Positions 1-6,844 are shown, counted from the stretch's first letter. The stretch is DNA of 8,551 nucleotides from Bacteroidota bacterium (GCA_023381535.1 JAMCSN010000027.1:1-8551), one strand, 5' to 3'. Notes: generated by a model not told the origin, from the letters alone. Program-made: numbers and translations.

Positions 1-35
1 CAAAAGCAGTTTCAATTATAAAGCGGCTGAATTTT

Positions 36-281
36 ATGAGTTCCCGTGAACAGAAAACTTATTTTGAGGTTCTGAAACGCTACACGCAGAAGTTTGAACC
101 GAGAGAGTTGGAAGATTACAAAATGCTGCTCAAGCGGCACAAAGACGATGAGGATTTGGACAAATTATCAATGCAACGGTTGAAAGCTCTGCACGAAAAG
201 TATCACGTGAACCGCGAAAAAAAAGACTATGATCAGTACTTTACGAAACCAACTCAATCTAATACTGATACTGAGAATTAA
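36..281 (+). CDS. Small charged protein of unknown function
   Basis: I do not recognise this 81-residue protein. It is very hydrophilic and rich in Lys, Glu, Asp and Arg, with no signal peptide, membrane segment or cysteine. Residues about 5-60 look helical and the last 15 or so look disordered (Thr, Asn, Ser, Gln). A small cytosolic helical protein is the most that can be said. The ATG at 36 is taken as the start, but its ribosome binding site is weak and the frame stays open to the window edge, so the gene could begin further left. In another frame a TAA at 19-21 could end the preceding gene, which would favour the ATG. The glycosyltransferase gene starts 38 bp downstream on the same strand, so the two may be co-transcribed. 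Confidence 0.65.
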   Translation: MSSREQKTYFEVLKRYTQKFEPRELEDYKMLLKRHKDDEDLDKLSMQRLKALHEKYHVNREKKDYDQYFTKPTQSNTDTEN

Positions 282-319
282 AACTTCAATCCGGCAACAT
301 CGTTTCTGATGGATTCAAA

Positions 320-1405
320 ATGAAAATACTTGTGATAGCGCTTTCGGGAATCGGCGATGCACTGATGTTCACCCCGTCGCTTGTTAAGATTCACAACGAC
401 ATTCCGGACGCCAAAATAGACGCGCTCGTTATGTACAAAGGCGTGAAAGATATTTACGATAGACTCCCTCAAATTTCCAACACAAAATATTTCGATTTTC
501 TCAATAGTTCTTACCGAGAAGCATTTTCATACGTGATGAAGCTAAGGAAGAAGTACGACGTAACGATCAACGTTTATCCTGCCAACAGAAAAGAATATAA
601 CTTGATAAACTGGATGATCGGCGCGCCGAATCGTATCGCTGTTAAATATCTCCGTAAAGATTTTGCGAATTTTGGTTTTTTGAATAACATCCGAATTCAC
701 GAAGACGATAACCTTCATAACGTTGAAGAAAATATAAAGCTGTGTGAAAGACTTTCGAAGATTGAGCAAAAAAGTATTCCGCCGCTGCAGCTTAATCTTG
801 GTAAAGACGATCTTAAATTTGCCGAACAATTTTTAAGTGACAATAAAATCAGCGGTAAATCTTTGGTGATTGGTTTTCACCCGGGATGTTCAACTCTCAA
901 GAATCATGAAAAGAGACGATGGGAAGTTTCAAAGTTTGCCGAGCTTGGCAAAAAGTTGATTGCAGAATTCAACGCAGAGATTTTTGTATTCGGCGGTAAC
1001 GATGAAAAGGCATTGAAAGATTCTGTGATAGCAAATATTGATTCCGATTCGGCTGTCACGGTGAATACAACATCAATTAGTCAAACGGCAGCCGTGATGC
1101 AGCGATGCAATGTGTTTGTTACCAACGATTCAAGTCTGATGCACATTGCCGCAGCTCTGAAATTGAAAACCGTCGCTATACTAGGTCCAACGAACAAAAA
1201 TTACATCTATCCGTGGCAAACTGATTTCAAGATCGCATCTTTGAATTTAGATTGTTCGCCATGTTTTTATTATTCGCCCAAACCGCTCACGTGCACACGT
1301 CACTATCTGAAATTCAAATGCATAAAAGATTTGTCTATGGAAATGGTTTACGAAAAGGTAAAAGAATTTTTGCCGAAAGGCGAAAGAATCAAAACGACGA
1401 AATAA
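320..1405 (+). CDS. Glycosyltransferase family 9 (ADP-heptose:LPS heptosyltransferase-like)
   Basis: This 361-residue protein has the two-Rossmann-fold (GT-B) layout of family 9 glycosyltransferases, which in Gram-negatives transfer heptose from ADP-heptose to the lipopolysaccharide core on the cytoplasmic face of the inner membrane. The N-terminal domain opens with the family signature SGIGDALMFTP (residues 9-19). The C-terminal nucleotide-sugar domain has GFHPG (185-189) followed by KRRW, then TNDSSLMHIAAAL (268-280) with the conserved Asp270, and LGPT (288-291). A late cysteine group (Cys312, Cys315, Cys325, Cys334), starting with CSPC, is also seen in many family members. Length is normal. 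The start gives the typical MKILVI opening, although no strong ribosome binding site precedes it. Acceptor and donor sugar cannot be read from sequence, so waaF/waaC-type naming is not justified. Its last 17 bp overlap the convergent LOG gene. Confidence 0.9.
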   Translation: MKILVIALSGIGDALMFTPSLVKIHNDIPDAKIDALVMYKGVKDIYDRLPQISNTKYFDFLNSSYREAFSYVMKLRKKYDVTINVYPANRKEYNLINWMIGAPNRIAVKYLRKDFANFGFLNNIRIHEDDNLHNVEENIKLCERLSKIEQKSIPPLQLNLGKDDLKFAEQFLSDNKISGKSLVIGFHPGCSTLKNHEKRRWEVSKFAELGKKLIAEFNAEIFVFGGNDEKALKDSVIANIDSDSAVTVNTTSISQTAAVMQRCNVFVTNDSSLMHIAAALKLKTVAILGPTNKNYIYPWQTDFKIASLNLDCSPCFYYSPKPLTCTRHYLKFKCIKDLSMEMVYEKVKEFLPKGERIKTTK

Positions 1406-1922
1406 TGTAATCCGCGCACTCGTCAATTTCAGTAAAACATTTTATTAGACCGGTTCTTCTTTTTTCTTTTGCTATCTGTTTCTCCATCAAATCTACAATT
1501 CCTTTCCATAATGAGCTATGACACGCGAGCGGTTTTGTCTGAATCATGTTTTTGTTCATGTATTCCCATACCAAAGCAAGTTCCAGCAAAGTTCCGGTTC
1601 CGCCTTGAAGCACAACGTATGCGTCGCCGATCTCAATTAAATTTTTAAGCCGGTCGAAAAGAGTATGACATTTAATTTCTTGCGAAAGATATTTGCTAGC
1701 GTGGACATTATAGATATCTAATGTAACGCCAACGGCTTCGGCTCCTCCTTCGCGCGCGCCTTTGGAAACTGCATCCATGATTCCTTGAAATCCGCCGCTG
1801 CAAACATTGGCATTATTCTGCGCGAGCTTCTTCCCCAATTGGTAAGCATACTCATACTCAGCATCGCCGGGCTGCGGAACCGAACTGCCGAAAACCGTTA
1901 CGAATTTTTTCTTCACTGTCAA
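1389..1922 (-). CDS. LOG family protein (putative nucleoside 5'-monophosphate phosphoribohydrolase)
   Basis: This 177-residue cytosolic Rossmann-like protein belongs to the LOG ("lonely guy") / TIGR00730-type family. Characterised members hydrolyse cytokinin riboside 5'-monophosphates, and often AMP, to base plus ribose 5-phosphate. Motifs seen are an N-terminal VTVFGSS (8-14), SGGFQGIMDAVSKGA (42-56) and QGGTGTLLE (106-114). The last corresponds to the family's PGGxGTxxE. The probable catalytic pair is retained: Arg91 in the DRLKNLI segment and Glu114. Deviations are Gln106 for the usual Pro, and DRL where most members have ERK. There is no ATG start: the frame opens with TTG at 1922, overlapping the upstream gene's TGA as TTGA, and GTG at 1916 is an equally plausible start. 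Either way translation is coupled to the nuclease gene. True substrate is unknown. Confidence 0.88.
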   Translation of the reverse strand: MTVKKKFVTVFGSSVPQPGDAEYEYAYQLGKKLAQNNANVCSGGFQGIMDAVSKGAREGGAEAVGVTLDIYNVHASKYLSQEIKCHTLFDRLKNLIEIGDAYVVLQGGTGTLLELALVWEYMNKNMIQTKPLACHSSLWKGIVDLMEKQIAKEKRRTGLIKCFTEIDECADYIISSF

Positions 1923-2749
1923 TCCGGAATTTTCGGTTTACCAGCATCCACCCACGCCGAATAAATCAAACTGGCTAAACTCAGCGCGCCGGAATTAAAT
2001 TCATTTATCGTTATATACTTTGTCTTCAGCCACAGCAAACGATAATACTCCTTGTTGAACTTACCGTCGGTTTTGCCTGAAGAATATTTATCGGCAGAAA
2101 GAAGCATCTCGACATAAGAGTTTGATTCCATGATATAGTCGAAAATGTATCCAGACAAATCTTTCACATAGAATGGGTTCTGCAGCAGAAATCCGTTTTT
2201 AATTGCGTTCAAACTATCGTCAACCATGTCGATTTCATATCTGCTGTGAATTCCCTTCTGATCGGTTAACTGTCCGTTGTAATTTACTGTAGCGTGAAGC
2301 GGCTGATGTCCGTCTTCAACATAATGAGCAAGATCGGATGCGTGCAAAATGATTTCGTTTTTATTGCCGGATTTAAACGCGCCGATCAATTTGAAAAATG
2401 AATTTTCGGTTGCCCAGGGAAGAATACCTTCCTTAACAACAGCTTTTTCACCGTACAATTTTTTTAGTGTGTCGAGTGAGGTAATAATCTTTCCGTCCAT
2501 ATATTCTTTGTAATAATCGATGTCAATGAAATGCTTCGGTCCTTCGGAACGGTCATCCCGTTTTCGTTTGTCTGGATCGACAGAATGTTCGATGATTGCC
2601 TGTTTCATATCTTCAGAAAGATACATCTGCTGCGGAATCAGTTTCATCGCAAACAACGTTATCGTCTTGTGTCCCTTCTCGCCCCATCCGTAAATAAAAA
2701 TAGAGTGAACAAGAAGCAGCGCAATGACGTAAGAGAATTTGTTTTTCAT
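1919..2749 (-). CDS. Exported zinc-dependent hydrolase, S1/P1 nuclease / phospholipase C superfamily
   Basis: This 276-residue protein begins with a signal peptide (residues 1-21) that places Trp22 at the mature N-terminus, as in the trinuclear-zinc S1/P1 nucleases and bacterial phospholipase C. All nine metal-ligand positions can be assigned by spacing to nuclease P1: Trp22, His27 (WGEKGH), Asp58, His73 (KHFIDID), His142, Asp146, His152 (HYVEDGHQPLH), His168 and Glu172 (HSRYE). The N-terminal WGxxGH matches the nucleases. The C-terminal HSxYE, with Glu instead of Asp, matches Bacillus cereus phospholipase C (HSKYE). The enzyme should act in the periplasm or outside the cell on nucleic acids or phospholipids; I favour nuclease but cannot exclude PLC. 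Its ATG lies 1 nt after the stop of the YjbQ gene, and its TGA overlaps the LOG start, so it is the middle gene of a coupled operon. Confidence 0.88.
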   Translation of the reverse strand: MKNKFSYVIALLLVHSIFIYGWGEKGHKTITLFAMKLIPQQMYLSEDMKQAIIEHSVDPDKRKRDDRSEGPKHFIDIDYYKEYMDGKIITSLDTLKKLYGEKAVVKEGILPWATENSFFKLIGAFKSGNKNEIILHASDLAHYVEDGHQPLHATVNYNGQLTDQKGIHSRYEIDMVDDSLNAIKNGFLLQNPFYVKDLSGYIFDYIMESNSYVEMLLSADKYSSGKTDGKFNKEYYRLLWLKTKYITINEFNSGALSLASLIYSAWVDAGKPKIPD

Positions 2750-2750
2750 T

Positions 2751-3170
2751 TCATTGACCCATTAGTTGTATAATGACTTTTCTTTTGCGAGAGCGGTTGT
2801 CGAAATCGACTAAGACGATTTGCTGCCACGTCCCAAGCATTAATTTAGTATTTGAAAACGGAACAGTCAGCGATGCGCCTTGAAGCGATGAACGAATGTG
2901 GGAAAAACCGTTGGCGTCATCCCATGTTTCATCATGAGCATATTTGGCATTCGAAGGAATTAACTTTTCAAAAAATTGCGGGTAATCTTTAAGCAAACCG
3001 GGTTCGTATTCAATTGTTGTTACGCCGGCAGTAGCGCCGGGAACAAATACAAGAGCGTTTCCTTCCTTCAAGCCGTTTTCGTTGATAACTTTCTGCACTT
3101 CGTGAGTGACGTCAACAATGTCGCAATATCCTTTTGTGCCGATCGAAATCATTATGGTTTTGATTTGCAT
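2751..3170 (-). CDS. yjbQ: YjbQ family protein (UPF0047)
   Basis: From the ATG at 3170 the protein is 139 residues, the usual size for the YjbQ/UPF0047 family. The frame extends to a TTG at 3203, but the 11 extra residues do not resemble the family and are rejected. Diagnostic features are the segment around residues 41-53 (VFVPGATAGVTTI), His79 and His91 flanking an acidic loop (HDETWDDANGFSH), and a VPF...LGTWQQI signature (103-118) followed by the Arg/Lys-rich end of the fold (126-131). The family forms small cytosolic trimers. E. coli YjbQ has weak thiamine-phosphate synthase activity in vivo, and databases carry that as "secondary thiamine-phosphate synthase", but the physiological role is unsettled. 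It is the first gene of the three-gene minus-strand operon, diverging from rocD. Confidence 0.92.
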   Translation of the reverse strand: MQIKTIMISIGTKGYCDIVDVTHEVQKVINENGLKEGNALVFVPGATAGVTTIEYEPGLLKDYPQFFEKLIPSNAKYAHDETWDDANGFSHIRSSLQGASLTVPFSNTKLMLGTWQQIVLVDFDNRSRKRKVIIQLMGQ

Positions 3171-3186
3171 GTTACACACATTTTTT

Positions 3187-3214
3187 GTTGTGCAAATTAT
3201 CAAATGGGTTGTGC
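3187..3214. repeat. Paired GTTGTGC direct repeats upstream of yjbQ
   Basis: GTTGTGC occurs at 3187-3193 and again at 3208-3214, that is, 21 bp apart or about two helical turns. Both copies lie within 50 bp upstream of the yjbQ start. Such spacing suits a repressor or activator that binds two half-sites, but two 7-mers this close can also arise by chance. Confidence 0.2.
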
Positions 3215-3245
3215 TAACGCAAACACGCCATTTCTGCGATTAATC

Positions 3246-3280
3246 CTTCTATCTCCTAACTTCTATCTTCTAACTCCTTT
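3246..3280. repeat. Degenerate heptamer tandem repeat (CTYCTAW)x5
   Basis: Five consecutive 7-bp units fill these 35 bases: CTTCTAT, CTCCTAA, CTTCTAT, CTTCTAA, CTCCTTT. The consensus is CTYCTAW, read TTAGAAG on the other strand. The block lies in the divergent gap between yjbQ and rocD, just upstream of a possible rocD promoter box. It is strongly pyrimidine-biased on the plus strand. It resembles a small intergenic minisatellite more than an operator. Confidence 0.7.
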
Positions 3281-3283
3281 TGT

Positions 3284-3291
3284 TATATTTG
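3284..3291 (+). promoter_or_regulatory. Candidate rocD promoter -7 box (TATATTTG)
   Basis: TATATTTG fits the Bacteroidota -7 consensus TAnnTTTG and would give a leader of about 30 nt before the rocD ATG. No TTTG -33 element is present at the expected distance, where the heptamer repeat lies instead. The call therefore rests on one box and on an assumed lineage. Confidence 0.3.
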
Positions 3292-3319
3292 CTCACGAAA
3301 TTTTATCATCCAACCAATT

Positions 3320-3324
3320 AGGGA
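3320..3324 (+). promoter_or_regulatory. Ribosome binding site of rocD (AGGGA)
   Basis: AGGGA lies 5 nt before the ATG at 3330 and decides the start. The frame is open for another 118 codons upstream, but that stretch runs antisense through yjbQ and has no aminotransferase homology. Confidence 0.7.
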
Positions 3325-3329
3325 TCTAT

Positions 3330-4532
3330 ATGACAACCAAGGACTATATTGAACTGGAAGAAAAGTATGGTGCGCATAATTACCATCCGCTTGATGTTGT
3401 AATAGACAGAGCCGAAGGCGTGTGGGTTTATGATGTTGACGGTAAAAAATATCTAGACTGCCTTGCTGCTTATTCTGCTGTTAACCAAGGTCATTGTCAC
3501 CCGCGCATTGTTCATGCATTGAAAAACCAATCCGAAAAAGTTACGCTGACTTCGCGAGCTTTTAGAAACAGCCAGTTGCCGCTGCTATACAAAGAGTTAA
3601 GCGATCTTACCGGTTACGAAATGTCGTTGCCAATGAATTCCGGCGCTGAAGCAGTTGAGACAGCGTTGAAAGCGGCACGCAAGTGGGGATACAAAGTAAA
3701 AGGCGTTCCGGAACACAAAGCCGAGATTATTACGTGCACAAATAATTTTGCCGGCAGAACAATTTCCATAATTAGTTTTTCTACCGAAGCTCAGTACCGC
3801 GACGGATTCGGTCCATTCACTCCCGGTTTTAAAATTGTTGAATACGGAAACGTGAAAGCGATGGAAGAAGCAATTACACCCAACACGATCGCGTTTCTCG
3901 TAGAACCTATTCAAGGTGAAGGCGGCGTTGTCGTTCCGCCGGATGGTTATTTAAAATCAACTTTCGAAATTTGTAAAAAAAATAACATACTTTTCCTTGC
4001 CGATGAAATTCAATGCGGACTTGGCAGAAGCGGAAAATTATTTGCATTTATGTATGAAGGAATTAAGCCGGACGCCGTCATAATCGGCAAAGCATTGTCG
4101 GGTGGTTGTTACCCGGTTTCAGCAGTTCTTTCGAACAAAGAATTGCTTGGCGTTTTTAAACCCGGCGATCACGGTTCCACATTTGGAGGAAACCCCCTCG
4201 GCGCTGCTGTCGCGAGAGAATCGTTAAAAGTTTTGGTTGAAGAAAAATTGATTGAAAAATCATTCGAACTTGGAAATTATTTTATCAACGAATTACAAAA
4301 AATAAATTCTTCACACATCAAAGAAGTTAGAGGAAGAGGATTGTTTATCGGCGTGGAATTGAAACCGGAAGCTAAAGGCGCAAGAAGATTCTGCGAAGCT
4401 TTGATGACTAAGGGAATTTTATGCAAAGAGACTCACGAAAACGTAATAAGATTTGCACCGCCGCTTGTTATAAAGAAAGAAGAAATTGATTGGGCTTTAA
4501 CTCACATTAGACAAGTTTTAACGATGGATTAA
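3330..4532 (+). CDS. rocD: Ornithine aminotransferase (ornithine--oxo-acid transaminase)
   Basis: This 400-residue, PLP-dependent class III aminotransferase transfers the delta-amino group of ornithine to 2-oxoglutarate, giving glutamate 5-semialdehyde, in arginine and ornithine catabolism or proline synthesis in the cytosol. The Schiff-base lysine is Lys254 (GKALSGG), with cofactor Asp225 in ADEIQCG. Residues that set ornithine specificity in human OAT are matched by motif and spacing: Tyr18 (HNYHPL, human Tyr55), Tyr48 (AYSAVNQGH, Tyr85), Arg143 (AGRT, Arg180), Glu197 (PIQGEGG, Glu235) and Arg374 (IRFAPPL, Arg413). The Tyr/Arg pair, with HGSTFGGNPL (281-290), favours OAT over acetylornithine or GABA aminotransferases. 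The start at 3330 is supported by its ribosome binding site and by the length. It is transcribed alone, with no other arginine gene beside it, and ends at a strong terminator. Confidence 0.95.
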   Translation: MTTKDYIELEEKYGAHNYHPLDVVIDRAEGVWVYDVDGKKYLDCLAAYSAVNQGHCHPRIVHALKNQSEKVTLTSRAFRNSQLPLLYKELSDLTGYEMSLPMNSGAEAVETALKAARKWGYKVKGVPEHKAEIITCTNNFAGRTISIISFSTEAQYRDGFGPFTPGFKIVEYGNVKAMEEAITPNTIAFLVEPIQGEGGVVVPPDGYLKSTFEICKKNNILFLADEIQCGLGRSGKLFAFMYEGIKPDAVIIGKALSGGCYPVSAVLSNKELLGVFKPGDHGSTFGGNPLGAAVARESLKVLVEEKLIEKSFELGNYFINELQKINSSHIKEVRGRGLFIGVELKPEAKGARRFCEALMTKGILCKETHENVIRFAPPLVIKKEEIDWALTHIRQVLTMD

Positions 4533-4550
4533 ACATTTTGCTGAGACAAA

Positions 4551-4576
4551 AAAAATCCCGCTTCGGCGGGATTTTT
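4551..4576. terminator. Bidirectional Rho-independent terminator
   Basis: An 11-bp perfect inverted repeat (AAAAATCCCGC at 4551-4561, GCGGGATTTTT at 4566-4576) encloses a TTCG loop. Read on the plus strand it forms a C(UUCG)G tetraloop hairpin with a U-tract, 18 bp after the rocD stop. On the minus strand the same stem also ends in a T-run, and it overlaps the last two bases of the histidine kinase stop codon. It thus serves both convergent genes. Confidence 0.93.
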
Positions 4577-6692
4577 AATTTCTGGAAGACGTGTTGAGCC
4601 ACTGATCAATGGTTATTTTGAGGAAGTGAATGTTAATTGGTTTAGCAATGTAATCATCCATGCCGGAGGCAAGACATCTTTCTCTGTCCTTCATACTTGA
4701 ATGAGCGGTAACGGCAATTATCGGAACTTTAGAAAATTGTCCAGCGAGATCGCGAATTTTTTTTGTGGCGGTTATTCCGTCCATGTCGGTCATCTCCACA
4801 TCCATCAAAACCACATTGAAGGTTCCGGTTTTAACGGCATCTATTGCTTCTTGACCGCTTGAAACGGCTTCTACATCGTAACCGACTTCGCGCAAAATTT
4901 TTACTTCGAGATTCTGGCTAATAGGATTATCTTCAACAAGCAACACTCTCTTCCTCGATACAAAATCTGTTTTAGCGGCTCGTTCTGCTGTAGCCTCTGA
5001 AGCAGTTTGCAATGCCGGTTCCTCTTCTTTGCCAGCACCGGATTCATCCACACCACCAATTTCAGCGCCGGGGAATAGTTTCAATCTGACGGTAAATGTG
5101 AACTTGCTGCCAAAACCGATTTTGCTTTCAACATTTATTTCACCGTGCATCAGCCTTACAAATTCCTTCGATATAACCAATCCAAGTCCAGTTCCCTCTT
5201 TGCTGCCTTTCTTGCTTTTAACCTGAACGTAAGGTTCAAACAACATGGAAAGTTTATCGCTCGGTATTCCCTGACCGGTATCTTCAACGGTGGTTGTTAT
5301 CTCTACAAACGAACTTGATGACACTTTCTCTTTAACAGTGACGCTTATCTTACCATGCTCTGTGTATTTTGCGGCATTGCTGAGAAGGTTAATTATGATT
5401 TGCCGGTAACGGGTCGGGTCGCCGAAAACTTTAACCGGGGTTTTTTCATCGATGAACTTTTCCACCAGCAGCCCTTTTGATCTTACAGCAGGAGTAATAA
5501 TTGAAAGCGCTTTCTCAACTTCTTCTTTTACGCTGAACTCAACTTCATCAAGCTCCATTCTTCCGGCTTCAATCTTAGAAATATCCAAAATGTTGTTGAT
5601 GATATCGAGCAATGATTCCGATGCGACTCTAGCGTCGCGTGCAAAGTTCTTAAGCTCTGCGTCGTCTTCAATCATATCGTTTTCAATCAGCGTTAGAAAT
5701 CCCATGATGGAATTCATCGGAGTCCGGACTTCGTGACTCATGTTGGCGAGAAATCTCGACTTGAAACTGCTTTCCTGCTGGGCTTTGCTTGCTGCAGTAA
5801 CGGCTTTCATTTTTTCGATACGCAATGCATCAAGCGCTTTTTGTTTTTCTGTTTCCGCTTGAATCTGCTGCGTTATATCCTGTAAACTTCCTTCGTAAAG
5901 AAGAATAGGTTCTTCTTCATTGGTACGGACATTAACGCGAACAATCAACTCCGAACCATCTTTTCTTTTCAGAGATACTCTGTAATTTCTAACCTTACCT
6001 TGTTTTTCCAAAAGTTTGTTGAGAAGTTCCCAATCACCCTTTCTTTTGAATACATCATCCGCAATTACAAGTTTTCTCATCTCATCTTCATTGGAGTAAC
6101 CGAGCATTTTTACAATAGACGGGTTAAGGGTTAAAAATCTTCCTCCTTCATTAAATTGAAAAATTCCTTCGGCAGAGTTTTCAAAAATATTTCTAAATTT
6201 TTTCTCGGAGGTGGAAACTTCGAAATTTTTTATTACGGCTTCCTGTCTTAACCTATAATTCATATAGCTGGCAACAATAGCCATTACGCTAATTACCAAA
6301 ACTAAAACTACAGATTCCAGCATGTTCGGAAGCAGAAAGATTACTTTGTTGTTGAAAATAATAGAGACAGCAAAAACAACATTATAGTAGATAGCAACAA
6401 TTATTTGATTGGCAACATCCCAGCTTAAAAACAAGGCAGCAGTAAATATCAGCAAACTAATTATGTACGAGTTGAAGATTAGCGTTTTCGGGATCAGGAA
6501 AATCATCACACCGAAAGAACAAATAATCGAAAGCAACAGAATATGAATAAGAATAACCGGATGCTTCTTCCCGAATGATGTATTGGAAATAACCAGCAGT
6601 CCAAAGGCAATTATAATAGCGGATAATCTCGATAAGTAGATTTCCAAACTGTGGTTTGCAAAGTACCGGACCTCAAAAATCAACGCAACCAA
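4575..6692 (-). CDS. Hybrid sensor histidine kinase (multi-TM, PAS, HisKA, HATPase, receiver)
   Basis: This inner-membrane hybrid kinase is 705 residues long from the only available non-ATG start, TTG at 6692. About five membrane helices (roughly 21-37, 45-67, 71-91, 94-112, 124-144) form an unrecognised sensor region. A linker leads to a PAS domain (about 163-277), a coiled coil (279-308), then HisKA with phospho-acceptor His320 (SHEVRTP). The HATPase_c domain has the N box with Asn439 (NLLSNAAKY), the G1 box DTGQGIP (471-477), an F box near 485 and the G2 box GTGLGL (500-505). After an Ala/Glu-rich linker, a receiver domain (581-697) has Glu587/Asp588, phospho-acceptor Asp631, Thr662 and Lys684. 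All key residues are present, so the catalytic part should be active. No response regulator or HPt protein is nearby. The N-terminus is probably incomplete: coding-like sequence continues upstream without a usual start (see the next entry). Confidence 0.93.
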   Translation of the reverse strand: MVALIFEVRYFANHSLEIYLSRLSAIIIAFGLLVISNTSFGKKHPVILIHILLLSIICSFGVMIFLIPKTLIFNSYIISLLIFTAALFLSWDVANQIIVAIYYNVVFAVSIIFNNKVIFLLPNMLESVVLVLVISVMAIVASYMNYRLRQEAVIKNFEVSTSEKKFRNIFENSAEGIFQFNEGGRFLTLNPSIVKMLGYSNEDEMRKLVIADDVFKRKGDWELLNKLLEKQGKVRNYRVSLKRKDGSELIVRVNVRTNEEEPILLYEGSLQDITQQIQAETEKQKALDALRIEKMKAVTAASKAQQESSFKSRFLANMSHEVRTPMNSIMGFLTLIENDMIEDDAELKNFARDARVASESLLDIINNILDISKIEAGRMELDEVEFSVKEEVEKALSIITPAVRSKGLLVEKFIDEKTPVKVFGDPTRYRQIIINLLSNAAKYTEHGKISVTVKEKVSSSSFVEITTTVEDTGQGIPSDKLSMLFEPYVQVKSKKGSKEGTGLGLVISKEFVRLMHGEINVESKIGFGSKFTFTVRLKLFPGAEIGGVDESGAGKEEEPALQTASEATAERAAKTDFVSRKRVLLVEDNPISQNLEVKILREVGYDVEAVSSGQEAIDAVKTGTFNVVLMDVEMTDMDGITATKKIRDLAGQFSKVPIIAVTAHSSMKDRERCLASGMDDYIAKPINIHFLKITIDQWLNTSSRN

Positions 6693-6844
6693 GCCGGCAA
6701 CAGCAGTAAATTTAGCCAGTGCCTGAAAAGGTGCATTTAAACTTTTCTTGCTCTCCTCTTTAAAAAATTGGAAACTTCTTTCTTCAAGAGTATTTCTTAA
6801 ATGAGTATCAGTCGTGGCTTTCTCGCTTCAGTTTTCAACAACAT
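6693..6844 (-). other. Probable missing N-terminal coding segment of the histidine kinase, frame disrupted
   Basis: Upstream of the TTG at 6692 the kinase frame stays open for 45 codons to a TGA at 6828-6830. The translation looks real (segments such as NTLEERSFQFFKEESKK and ALAKFTAVAGL, the latter possibly entering the first membrane helix), yet it contains no ATG, GTG or TTG. In the -1 frame an ATG at 6842-6844 begins MLLKTEARK and meets the kinase frame at an AAA run (6819-6821). One extra A there would join the two into a protein about 50 residues longer. A sequencing or assembly deletion, a genuine mutation or programmed slippage are all possible. Alternatively, the TTG is the true start and the upstream reading is chance. 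Confidence 0.45.

Noticed and set aside
542..829. Antisense open frame inside the glycosyltransferase gene
   Set aside because: It is a shadow of a strongly supported gene, with no recognisable domain or start signal.
3171..3203. Longer yjbQ start (TTG 3203)
   Set aside because: The extra residues do not match the family, and the internal ATG at 3170 gives the standard start and size.
2976..3329. N-terminal extension of 118 codons on the rocD frame
   Set aside because: It runs antisense through yjbQ, lacks aminotransferase similarity, and the ATG at 3330 has an AGGGA site and yields the family's normal length.
5029..5736. Plus-strand open frames rich in Ser, Pro and Thr inside the histidine kinase gene
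   Set aside because: Their low-complexity composition is the complement of kinase coding sequence, and the kinase motifs are unambiguous.
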